Shown piece by piece: positions 56,170 through 64,000 of a DNA stretch of 64,000 nt. The position numbers were made by a program, and so were the translations under genes. Source of the stretch: UTCFX2 sp963788305 (GTDB taxonomy: Bacteria; Chloroflexota; Anaerolineae; Anaerolineales; UBA4823); contig CAWBGK010000009.1 of assembly GCA_963788305.1 (NCBI GenBank), positions 71,631-135,630 of the forward strand, read 5' to 3'. Numbering within the stretch: position 1 is the first letter of the stretch; the number at the start of each line of letters is the position of its first letter. A model generated the notes under the pieces. That model saw nothing but the letters and a program-made list of their open reading frames with translations. It was not told where the DNA came from and did not search any database.

Positions 56170-58101
56170 GGTTTCTTAACCCAGGCGCTTCCATGTTGTT
56201 TGCGCTGATCCCGGTCATCCTGCTGCTTTATCTGCTGAAACTTCGCAGGGAAGAAAGACCGGTATCCAGCACTTACCTCTGGAGGAAAATAGTTCGTGAT
56301 ATGCAGGCGAACGCGCCCTGGCAGCGTCTGCAGCGCAACCTGCTTTTGTTCTTACAGCTGTTGTTTCTGACTGCGCTCATCATAGCGGCAGCACGCCCAT
56401 CCGTCCGTTCTGGAACCATTTCGAGCAAATCCACAGTATTCATCTTCGATACTTCAGGCAGCATGTCGGCAAAAGACGTCCTGCCGAACAGGATCGAAAC
56501 AGCCAAGAAGCAAGCCCTTCAACTCATTGATGGGCTTGAAAGCAATACCCTTGTAACGATCATAAATGCAGGCGAGCGCCCTCAAACCCTGGTCTCTCTC
56601 AGCACAAACAGATATCTCATCCGACAAGCCCTCGGTCAACTTCAACCTGGATCAGGCGGCTCTGATTTGGGTTCTGCTCTTCAAATTGCGGCAGCGATTG
56701 CCCGGCGGCAAGCGGATACGCATACAATCGTGCTCTCGGATGGGGGTGCCGTCCTGCAGGAACAAATGTCGTTCCCTGGAAGCATAACATTTATCCCGGT
56801 TGGATCCAGCGCAGAAAATCAAGCGATATCGGTATTTTCGCTCTCCAAAAATCCTAAAAACTCCTCACTGATTGCATATGCGACTGCAGCAAATTACGGC
56901 GGAGCTCCAGCATCGCGACGCCTTGCAGTTTTTGCAGATGGGGCCATGATCAGCGCGGCGGATATCGAGGTGCCTGCAGGAGGAGAACGGTCGCTCATCG
57001 TCAACGGAATTATCAGCACTACAGAGACTGCCGAAGCGCGCCTGCTTCCGCCCGATTCAGGCAAGGATTACCTGGACCTCGATGACCGCGCCTATGCAAT
57101 CGCTCGACCTTCTGAGCTGATCACTGTAACAGTTATCGGCAGCGGGAACCTTTTTCTCGAGACTGCACTCAGCCTGCTGCCCAACATTAAGCTGATTTTG
57201 ATCAAACCGGATGAACCAGTTGATCCCACCTCACAATTGGTCGTCTATGACGGTGTAATCCCAAAATTGGCCGATGTTCCACAAGGGAACTTGCTTTTCA
57301 TCGCTCCTCCGGAGAGCACAGCATTTTTTAGTATTACCGGAACTCCTTAACAATCCCTTCCCAACTGTCGTCGAACCAGCTGATCCCATGGTCGAAAAAA
57401 TTGATTTTTCTGGGGTAAACATTCTGGATTCGGCCGAGCTTTCAGTCCCTTACTGGGCAAATTCACTCGTCGAGGATTCGCTCTCCCCCCGACCCCGTCC
57501 TCCCCTGATTTTCATTGGGGAGACTGAAGGTCGGCGAATCGGAGTGATGTCTTTCAGCCTCACCCGATCGGATCTCCCCCTTCAGATCGCCTTTCCAATT
57601 TTGATCTCGAATATGGTCAGCTGGCTAACTCCTGGCAGCTCAGGCGGAATCCCAACCTCGATCTCAACCGGTCAACCGCTCAAGATCGAGCTCCTTCCTG
57701 ATGAAGAGGACATTGCTTCTAAGATCACTGTTACGAAACCTGATGGTAATGCAGTGCATTTGGATGGCTCGTCCGGACAGCTGGTTTTCGCCGATACCGG
57801 TCAAACCGGAATTTACCAGATAAATATTGGAAACCAGAAATCGATCGCCTTTGCTGTCAACTCGTTTTCTCCAAATAAATCGCGGATTGCCGCACAGACC
57901 ACTCTTCCCATCAAACAAGCTGCTGGAGAAGGGAAGATTACACAAACCCAAATTGGCTGGCAGGAATACTGGCGGTTGGCTGCCAGAACAGCTCTGTTTC
58001 TGCTCATCCTGGAATGGCTGGTGTTCCACAGAGCTGTCCTGAACCTTCAGTTTCGCAGGCTGAGGATACCATCCAGAAAAGCGAAACCATCCATCCGATG
58101 A
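56166..58101 (+). CDS. BatA-like VWA-domain membrane protein, frameshifted
   Basis: This ~644-residue aerotolerance-type protein starts MRFLNPGASMLFALIPVILL, the BatA N-terminal helix, then has a second helix (LLLFLQLLFLTALIIAAARP) and a VWA domain with MIDAS FDTSGSMSAKD. Extracytoplasmic beta domains follow, with a last helix near the C-terminus (LAARTALFLLILEWLVF). The frame breaks near 57345. One base removed joins FFSITGTLNNPFPTVVE. The stop at 58099-58101 overlaps the next ATG. It is probably assembled or remodelled by the MoxR ATPase upstream. Confidence 0.85.
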
Positions 58102-61031
58102 GCCTGTCATTCAGTTACCCCAATTACCTTTGGATCAGTCTGATCCTGCCATTAATGGCAGCGCTTGCCCTTGCAAGCCCGCTTCGTCGAAATCCTGGTC
58201 GTTTCTATTTAAACCTGGCGATACGGATGCTGATATTTCTGGCATTAATCCTATCGCTCGCCGAAGTCCAGCTGAATATTCGTTCAGATCTGCTCACAAC
58301 AGTTTTCGTCCTGGACGCCTCCGATAGCGTATCTCCTGATCAGCGCCAGATGGGAGAAGCACTCCTTCGTGAAGCAATAAGCAACAAACCAGAAGGTGAC
58401 CAGGCTGCCTTGATCGTCTTTGGTGAAGAGGCGCTGGTCGAGAGGCTGAGCTCAGACGATCCGATTCTCGCAGAAATCACTTCCATACCGGTATCCGAAC
58501 ACACCAATATCGCTGGCGCGCTTCAAATTGCCCAGGCGATTTTCCCGGGCGAGGGCGCCCGTCGAATTGTGCTTCTATCTGACGGGCGCGAGAACTTTGG
58601 CCAGGCCATCGACCAGGCCGAGCTTGCCGCTGCAGCTGGAATCGAGCTTAGCTACATTCCACTTGGCAGTGCGCCTGCAGGCGAAGAAGTCTGGATCGAT
58701 TCACTCCATGCTCCCAACGAAGTCAGGGTTGGACAGGATTTTGATCTTAACGTCGTAATCGAAAGCTCTGCCTCGCTCGATGCAACCCTGCGCGTCTTCG
58801 AGGAAGGGGCGTTGGTCAAATCCATCGAGATCCGGCTGCTGCCAGGTTCAAATCGGGTGAACATCCCGATGAAGGCTGCGACGAGCCAGTTTGATAATGT
58901 CGGCATGTTTCGCCGTTTTCATGTACAGGTGATCCCATCCGCGGACACTCGCCTCCAAAATAATTCGGCAAGCGGCTTCACAATTGTCCAGGGACCTCCA
59001 TCCATCCTGGTCGTTGAAGGAGGACCTGGAGACGGCCGGAATTTTGCAGAAGCACTCAAGGCGTCTTCGATGAACGTTTCCCTGAGCGCACCAGCTGAGA
59101 TGCCATCATCGCTGAATGAGCTGGCAAATTTTGAAGGAATCGTGCTGGTTAACGTCCCCGCTGCTGCACTCCCAACTGGCCTGATGGACATCTTGCAGGT
59201 TTATGTGCGTGATCTGGGGAAAGGTCTGGTCATGGTCGGCGGTCCAGGATCATTTGGATCCGGCGGCTACCTTCGCACGCCGTTGGAAGAAATCCTTCCG
59301 GTGGATATGGATGTTCGGGACAAGAGCATTCAATCGAACCTGGCATTAGTTTTGGCAGTCGACAAGTCTGGGAGCATGGGCCGCTGCCACTGCGACAACC
59401 CTGACCTGAACCAGTCGTACACGCCCAATCAAAGCGGGCAGCCGAAAGTAGACATCGCTAAAGAAGCTGTAATGCGTGCTGCCAGCGCGATTGGGAAGGA
59501 TGATTATCTGGGCGTGGTTGCATTTGATTCTCAACCACGCTGGGCTGTCGAGCTGGCGCAGCTGCCTGATCCACTCTCGCTTGAACGTTCGATCAGCGCG
59601 ATCCAGGCTGAAGGTGGTACCAACCTTGAGGCAGGAGTCAAAGAAGCTTATCAAGCCCTGCAGGATGTACAAGCCAGGCGCAAACATATCATTTTGATGA
59701 CCGATGGCTGGGTGCGCACCGGCGAACTTAACAATCTGGCTCAAGAAATGGCTTCGCAGGGGATCACCTTCAGCATTGTAGCAGCAGGAGAAGGTTCAGC
59801 CGAGTACCTGCACGCACTGGCTTCGTTGGGAGGAGGTGAATTTTACCCTGCCACGAACATCCAGGAGGTCCCGGATATCTTTTTGAAAGAGACGATGAAA
59901 TCTGTCGGTAAATACATCGTTGAAGAAGCCTTCTACCCAATTCCAGCTTCACCAAGTCCTATACTGCGAGGCATTTACGCAGGGGGACTTCCCCCCCTGC
60001 TCGGATACAACGGCGTCTCGGCAAAGAAAACTGCTCGCCTGGACCTGATCACTCCAAAAGGCGATCCACTTCTTGCTTCCTGGCAGCACGGCCTGGGTCG
60101 CACCGCGGTGTGGACTTCAGATTTCAGGGGTCAATGGGCGATCGAATGGTTGGAATGGGACGGCTTTGCCCCATTTGCGGCCCAGCTAGTCAGCTGGACG
60201 CTTCCGTCACCTCGTGCTGAGGGGCTCGAAATCCAGGTATCTCATCAGGAAAATGAGGCAATCATCTCGATGCGTGCAGCGCATAAAGACGGCAGCCCTT
60301 ATAATTCGCTCACCGGTGTGGTCACAGTGATCGACCCAAACCTTGAAGTCCGTGAATTATTAATGAAGCAAATTGGCGCCGGACAATATCAAGCTTCTTC
60401 GGAGGCATCCACCCCAGGGGTTTACCTGCTGCGTGTTGGAGTAAATGACGGCGACCAGTCGCTGGGTCAATCGACTTCAGGATTGGTGGTGCCCTTCTCG
60501 CCTGAATACAAGACCAGCGGTGTGGATTTCAACTTACTCAGCCGACTGGCTGGTACGACGAGTGGAGGTGAAATAAATGCAGGCGATCCAGCTTCCATTT
60601 TTGCCCACACCCTGGATTCAATCCCAAGCTCAACACAAATCTGGCTGCCCCTGCTCATCCTTGCCGCGCTGCTCTTCCCACTAGATGTCGCGCTGCGCCG
60701 ATTGAGTGTACGGAAAAAAGATTTGTCGAAGGCATCTGCATGGGTCCAATCGATATGGCATCGCTCATCATCCAAGGACCTCGAGCCGCAGCCCAGGCTT
60801 TTAGAAGGTCTATTCGAAGCACGCCAGCGCGCCCGCCATCACATCGACCGCCAGGATCATTCGTTTTCGTCTGAACCGTATCCGCTGAACAATTCTGTCG
60901 GAAATATTCCTTCAAAACCTGTCTATTCGAGCGAAAGCGAAGAGCCCTCAAAAGCACCTGATGAGGTCCAGCGCGGAGAAAATGAGACAATAGACCGGCT
61001 TAAAGCTGCAAAAAAGCGCCTCCGCCGGTAG
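58098..61031 (+). CDS. Large membrane protein with two VWA domains and a GATase-like domain
   Basis: This is a 977-residue protein with an intact frame. Two N-terminal helices (LWISLILPLMAALALA, LAIRMLIFLALILSLAEV) lead into a first VWA domain with VLDASDSVSPD. A beta-rich section follows, then a glutamine-amidotransferase-like domain (ILVVEGGPGDGRNFAEALK, VMVGGPGSFGSGGY). A second VWA has AVDKSGSMGRCHCDNPD, where a Cys-x-Cys insert directly follows the MIDAS. Near the end is one helix (WLPLLILAALLFPLDVAL) and a ~90-residue charged cytoplasmic tail. The start at 58098 gives an ATGA overlap. It is the last gene of the operon. Confidence 0.88.
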   Translation: MSLSFSYPNYLWISLILPLMAALALASPLRRNPGRFYLNLAIRMLIFLALILSLAEVQLNIRSDLLTTVFVLDASDSVSPDQRQMGEALLREAISNKPEGDQAALIVFGEEALVERLSSDDPILAEITSIPVSEHTNIAGALQIAQAIFPGEGARRIVLLSDGRENFGQAIDQAELAAAAGIELSYIPLGSAPAGEEVWIDSLHAPNEVRVGQDFDLNVVIESSASLDATLRVFEEGALVKSIEIRLLPGSNRVNIPMKAATSQFDNVGMFRRFHVQVIPSADTRLQNNSASGFTIVQGPPSILVVEGGPGDGRNFAEALKASSMNVSLSAPAEMPSSLNELANFEGIVLVNVPAAALPTGLMDILQVYVRDLGKGLVMVGGPGSFGSGGYLRTPLEEILPVDMDVRDKSIQSNLALVLAVDKSGSMGRCHCDNPDLNQSYTPNQSGQPKVDIAKEAVMRAASAIGKDDYLGVVAFDSQPRWAVELAQLPDPLSLERSISAIQAEGGTNLEAGVKEAYQALQDVQARRKHIILMTDGWVRTGELNNLAQEMASQGITFSIVAAGEGSAEYLHALASLGGGEFYPATNIQEVPDIFLKETMKSVGKYIVEEAFYPIPASPSPILRGIYAGGLPPLLGYNGVSAKKTARLDLITPKGDPLLASWQHGLGRTAVWTSDFRGQWAIEWLEWDGFAPFAAQLVSWTLPSPRAEGLEIQVSHQENEAIISMRAAHKDGSPYNSLTGVVTVIDPNLEVRELLMKQIGAGQYQASSEASTPGVYLLRVGVNDGDQSLGQSTSGLVVPFSPEYKTSGVDFNLLSRLAGTTSGGEINAGDPASIFAHTLDSIPSSTQIWLPLLILAALLFPLDVALRRLSVRKKDLSKASAWVQSIWHRSSSKDLEPQPRLLEGLFEARQRARHHIDRQDHSFSSEPYPLNNSVGNIPSKPVYSSESEEPSKAPDEVQRGENETIDRLKAAKKRLRR

Positions 61032-61104
61032 GTGGAGGTTGGATTTTCTAATCGTTTGAATTAGCACCTGTTCGAGGCTGTTTTTTTTCGCCGTATCAGG
61101 GATT

Positions 61105-61860
61105 TTAAGGAAGGATCAATACTTGACCCGGATTGAGCCAGCTGTCTGGTGAGAGGCCATTGAGCTCTGCCAGGTAGGCTGGATCAATATCGCCGTAATA
61201 ACAGGCAATTCGATAGATTGTCTCGCCGGGCTGCACGATATGGGAATCCGGATGCGAGCGCAGCCTTCGATCCCCTGGAAACGGATACGGATCGCGGGGG
61301 AGATAGACTGGTTGACCTGCGAAATATATTTGTCCAGGGAAAAATCCATTCAACCAGAGTATCTGGTTCGGATCGATGTTATAACGACGCGCCAGGCAAA
61401 ATGGAAACTCCCCACGATGCAAGAAAACAACGTCCGGGATCTCGGGAATCGCAGCGCTGGATGGACCAGAAATTTCGGTCGCTGAAGCACCACTCGGGAC
61501 CAGCGTAAAAACAGGGCTGGCTGATGGTGGAGAGATCGTCTCCGACACAACCGGAGGCATTGTTGCCGAAAGCTCAGGCGCTATAGTTGGAAGTCCAGGT
61601 TCAGGCGTAACCTGGGTGACCTGAGGAAAACTGGAAGGTGAGGGTGTAGCCGCGGCAACTGTCTCCGCCTGTACTGGAACCGCCGTCAAAGTCGCCTGGA
61701 TCCGTTCTGCGATGCTTGTGCGCGTCAGTAAGAGTGGCTCTATCGTCGAGGAGGGTTCTATCTCAGGCGTCGCAGTTGCCGGTACAGGACGGTTGCATCC
61801 CCAAGACAAAAGGCCAAGGGAGATTATAAAAATAAACAAGCACAAACGCCTCCTGTTCAC
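61105..61860 (-). CDS. LysM-domain lipoprotein
   Basis: This ~251-residue cell-wall-binding lipoprotein has a signal with lipobox LLSWGC, a long Thr/Pro/Ser/Val-rich linker (residues ~25-130), and two LysM modules: FLHRGEFPFCLARRYNIDPN and HIVQPGETIYRIACYYGDID, each with the family pattern and each carrying one Cys. LysM binds the glycan strands of peptidoglycan. I prefer the GTG at 61860 (VNRRRLCLF) because GGGAGGTCTG directly precedes it. An ATG at 61875 is in frame. It is convergent with the VWA operon. Confidence 0.85.
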   Translation of the reverse strand: MNRRRLCLFIFIISLGLLSWGCNRPVPATATPEIEPSSTIEPLLLTRTSIAERIQATLTAVPVQAETVAAATPSPSSFPQVTQVTPEPGLPTIAPELSATMPPVVSETISPPSASPVFTLVPSGASATEISGPSSAAIPEIPDVVFLHRGEFPFCLARRYNIDPNQILWLNGFFPGQIYFAGQPVYLPRDPYPFPGDRRLRSHPDSHIVQPGETIYRIACYYGDIDPAYLAELNGLSPDSWLNPGQVLILP

Positions 61861-61922
61861 CAGACCTCCCGACATGGACCCAATACAAGAACCTAAATCG
61901 ATTATCTTACTGCGATTATAAT

Positions 61923-62646
61923 CTAAATCGAGAAATCTTCCCCATGCCAGACGCCATGATCCGGAAGATGGATGGGCGCAGCATGGACATTATTAGAATG
62001 GCCATCTATCTTTTCTTCTAATTGCTTCACATGCTCCATTAACAACGCCAATGATTCGCCAATCGCATCTGGGAGACGGTTATGATCTAGATCTGGCTGG
62101 GTCAAGTCGTCCCTTGGCTGGCTTCGCAACACGACCTGCCCAGGGACGCCGACGACTACCGAGTCAGGCGGCACATTCCTGACGACGACTGCATTCGCGC
62201 CAATCCGGCTGCACTCACCAACTGTAATCGCACCCAGGATCTTTGCACCTGCCCCAACAACAACATAATCTTCCAGCGTGGGATGACGTTTACCCTTTTG
62301 GACGCTCACCCCACCTAAAGTAACGCCGTGATACAGTGTGACAAAATCACCGATTTCAGCAGTCTCGCCGATCACGACACCCATCCCATGATCGATGAAG
62401 AGCTCCGATCCGATCTTCGCTCCAGGATGAATTTCAATTCCGGTTAAAGCCGCGCATAATTTGTGAAATCCAGCGGGCGATCAGCTTGAGTTTTTTCTTC
62501 CAAAGCCAGTGCGCGAAGCGATGACCCCAGACCGCATGCAGTCCGGGATAGCATAACAAGATTTCTAAAGTACTTCTTGCAGCTGGATCGCGCTCGAAGA
62601 CCGAATGCAGATCACTCCGGATGATTCGAACTGCCTTTTGTAACAT
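61923..62646 (-). CDS. cysE: Serine O-acetyltransferase, frameshifted
   Basis: CysE acetylates serine, the step before cysteine synthase. The N-terminal helix region (IIRSDLHSVFERDPAAR, LEILLCYPGLHAVWGHRFAH) and the hexapeptide-repeat C-terminal part (IDHGMGVVIGETAEIGDFV, LGGVSVQKGKRHPTLEDYVV written in two: LGGVSVQKGKRHP, TLEDYVVVGAGA) lie in two frames. Removing one A near 62444 restores RGFTGIEIHPGAKIG. Catalytic His and Asp are present in IDHG and TLYHGVTLGG. The protein is ~240 residues. It follows cysK by 21 bp, a cysteine-biosynthesis operon. Confidence 0.92.
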
Positions 62647-62667
62647 GACCCACCTGTCTAATGATAC

Positions 62668-63600
62668 TCAATCCGCAAGATCTGAAAACAACGGCGTGCT
62701 CAGGTAGCGTTCTCCGTAGGATGGGATGATCACTACGATCAATTTACCCTGGTTTTCTTTGCGGTCTGCAACCTGCATGGCAGCCCAGGTCGCTGCACCG
62801 GATGATATCCCTACCAGCAATCCCTCTTCCTGAGCCATCCGGCGAGAATAAGCAAAGGCGTCGCTGCCTCGAACTTTGATGACCTCATCATAAATCGAAG
62901 TATTCAAGATTTCAGGTACAAATCCTGCTCCGATCCCCTGAATTGGATGCGGTCCGCGCTGACCGCCGGAAAGGACTGGCGAGTCGAAGGGTTCGACCGC
63001 GACGATTTGGATTGAAGGTTTGAGTTTCTTCAAAACTTCTCCGACCCCGGTGATTGTCCCACCGGTGCCGATCCCTGCAACAAGAACGTCCACTTTTCCG
63101 TCGGTATCGCGCCAGATTTCTTCGGCAGTAGTGCGGCGGTGGATTTCTGGATTGGCTCGATTCTTGAACTGCTGCAGGACCAGGCAGTTTGGATCTGCTG
63201 CAGCCATTTCCTCAGCCTTGCGTATCGCGCCGTTCATCCCTTCTGCGCCCGGAGTTAATATCAATTTTGCCCCGTAAGCCCGGAGCAGCATTCGCCGCTC
63301 GCGGCTCATCGTTTCGGGCATGGTCAGAATCAATGGATAACCGCGCGCGGCACAGACCATCGCCAGGGCAATCCCGGTATTTCCGCTTGTAGGTTCAACG
63401 ATCGTAGTCGCCGGTCCAATCAAACCGGCTGCCTCAGCGGCCTGGATCATCGCTGCGCCGATCCTATCTTTGACGCTGTGACCCGGATTGAAATATTCCA
63501 GCTTGGCGACCACATCCGCCCCCGCACCAGAGCTTATCCTGTTCAGCCTGACCAGCGGGGTATTCCCAATCAAATCTGTTATGTTGTTTGCAATTTTCAT
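62668..63600 (-). CDS. cysK: Cysteine synthase A (O-acetylserine sulfhydrylase)
   Basis: This 310-residue PLP enzyme makes cysteine from O-acetylserine and sulfide. The Schiff-base Lys is in GHSVKDRIGAAMI, the substrate loop is EPTSGNTGIALAM, the phosphate-binding Gly/Thr loop is GIGTGGTITGVGEVL, and the late Ser lies in GISSGAATWAA. The length is exactly that of CysK. It is upstream of cysE in the same transcription unit. Confidence 0.96.
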   Translation of the reverse strand: MKIANNITDLIGNTPLVRLNRISSGAGADVVAKLEYFNPGHSVKDRIGAAMIQAAEAAGLIGPATTIVEPTSGNTGIALAMVCAARGYPLILTMPETMSRERRMLLRAYGAKLILTPGAEGMNGAIRKAEEMAAADPNCLVLQQFKNRANPEIHRRTTAEEIWRDTDGKVDVLVAGIGTGGTITGVGEVLKKLKPSIQIVAVEPFDSPVLSGGQRGPHPIQGIGAGFVPEILNTSIYDEVIKVRGSDAFAYSRRMAQEEGLLVGISSGAATWAAMQVADRKENQGKLIVVIIPSYGERYLSTPLFSDLAD

Positions 63601-63693
63601 AAAATATCACACCAATTCAGGGATGAGTGATCTGGATTTTACCATCGGTCTAATATTTTCCAACGCATTTTTTCTATCCCGGCTTTTTGGACC

Positions 63694-64000
63694 CTATCCA
63701 CACAAAGCCAGCTCTTCTCCTTCCATCACGAAGTGAGTAAATTCGCTGACGGACCATTCCCGCAAACCCAGTTTTTCCACAGTCCGGCCGCGCCGGTAGT
63801 AATCTGTTCGGTGTATGATGCAAGCCAGACGGATGATACTGTCAATCCCGCGCACCGATACGCCGAACCGCTCCGCTAGCGAGGCAATCGGGACCAGGCT
63901 CATCGGAACGTCTTCTGTGATGTACCGATGGTTCAATGTTGGAGGCGCCTGGATTCCGTAATAACCGGATTGATTGTGGATCGCTTCATTCAAATCGGCG
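63694..64000 (-). CDS. Opine/octopine dehydrogenase C-terminal domain-like protein, partial
   Basis: This is the C-terminal ~100 residues of a gene whose 5' part lies beyond the right edge. PPTLNHRYITEDVPMSLVPI, then ASLAERFGVSVRGIDSIIRLA and GRTVEKLGL, resembles the C-terminal helical domain of the NAD/NADP octopine/nopaline dehydrogenase family, in which His of NHRY-like segments is catalytic. These enzymes reductively join amino acids to 2-oxo acids. The identification rests on this short part only. Confidence 0.6.
   Translation of the reverse strand, partial: ADLNEAIHNQSGYYGIQAPPTLNHRYITEDVPMSLVPIASLAERFGVSVRGIDSIIRLACIIHRTDYYRRGRTVEKLGLREWSVSEFTHFVMEGEELALCG

Noticed and set aside
57274..58101. 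A separate gene starting at 57274
   Set aside because: It begins with a non-family sequence. The frame continues the BatA-like protein after a one-base correction near 57345.
61030..61090. Hairpin CCTCC/GGAGG plus a T8 run after the VWA operon as a terminator
   Set aside because: The stem is short, overlaps the stop codon and is separated from the T run by about 50 bp. I could not support a proper terminator.
2959..62444. Programmed +1 ribosomal frameshifting as the cause of the breaks
   Set aside because: No common slippery codon, stop context or stimulatory structure is seen at the break sites, and unrelated housekeeping genes are affected. Sequence error is simpler.
1..64000. CRISPR array, insertion sequence, prophage or rRNA operon
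   Set aside because: No spaced direct repeats, transposase, phage structural genes or rRNA-like sequence were found on either strand.

Overview
This window looks like a chromosomal segment from a Chloroflexota bacterium, most likely class Anaerolineae. That assignment is an inference from gene content and style: secreted proteins with Thr/Pro linkers and an FLPL-type C-terminus, a thioredoxin/VKOR fusion, a MecA-type lipoprotein PBP, a DUF255 thioredoxin protein, a CooC-type ATPase and a biotin-dependent sodium-pump decarboxylase. No rRNA is present to confirm it. There is one tRNA (Leu, anticodon TAG) and no CRISPR array, prophage or insertion sequence that I can see. By eye the first 11-12 kb and the glycosyltransferase at 19.5-21.3 kb are clearly more AT-rich than 24-62 kb.

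Layout. 1-6.6 kb, minus strand: CooC-like ATPase, cysS, small membrane protein, thiolase, DUF255 protein, scpA. 6.7-9.3 kb: thioredoxin, murA, an orphan prepilin peptidase. 9.4-17 kb, minus strand: secF/secD, P-loop protein, PP2C phosphatase, rlmN, HAD phosphatase, clpP, tig. 17-23 kb: GH10 xylanase lipoprotein, methyltransferase, tRNA-Leu, GT-C glycosyltransferase, small unknown gene, radical SAM/HhH protein. 23.3-24.4 kb: a Xer-type tyrosine recombinase directly preceded by a perfect 11-6-11 palindrome with dif architecture. 24.6-34.2 kb: central metabolism, namely a four-gene Na+-translocating methylmalonyl-CoA decarboxylase, a two-gene FAD/Fe-S 2-hydroxyacid dehydrogenase, an aminotransferase and PEP carboxykinase. 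34.3-44.7 kb: hflX, trmFO, tatA, hydrolase, Trx-VKOR fusion, methyltransferase, two small secreted or acidic proteins, moeA, and a RelA/SpoT enzyme. 44.9-47.7 kb: a small secreted protein and the PBP. 48-61 kb, plus strand: an eight-gene tightly spaced operon of membrane ectodomain protein, ABC-2 ATPase and permease, coiled-coil membrane protein, MoxR, DUF58 and two VWA membrane proteins. 61-64 kb: LysM lipoprotein, cysE, cysK, and part of an opine-dehydrogenase-like gene.

How genes work together. The decarboxylase, lactate/glycolate-type dehydrogenase, aminotransferase and PEP carboxykinase fit an anaerobic organic-acid and amino-acid metabolism coupled to a sodium gradient. CooC suggests a nickel CO dehydrogenase elsewhere in the genome. 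SecDF, TatA, Trx-VKOR, ClpP/trigger factor, the PBP, LysM protein and MurA cover protein export and cell-envelope work. MurA carries Asp where most bacteria have the fosfomycin-target Cys.

Quality caveat. At least 17 conserved genes, including essential ones, carry frame breaks. About 21 of 22 breaks are resolved by removing one base, and trmFO alone has five. This strongly suggests insertion-type sequencing or assembly errors rather than gene death, so I give the repaired gene extents and mark each break. Repaired stops often restore 4-bp ATGA overlaps with the next gene, which supports the repairs.
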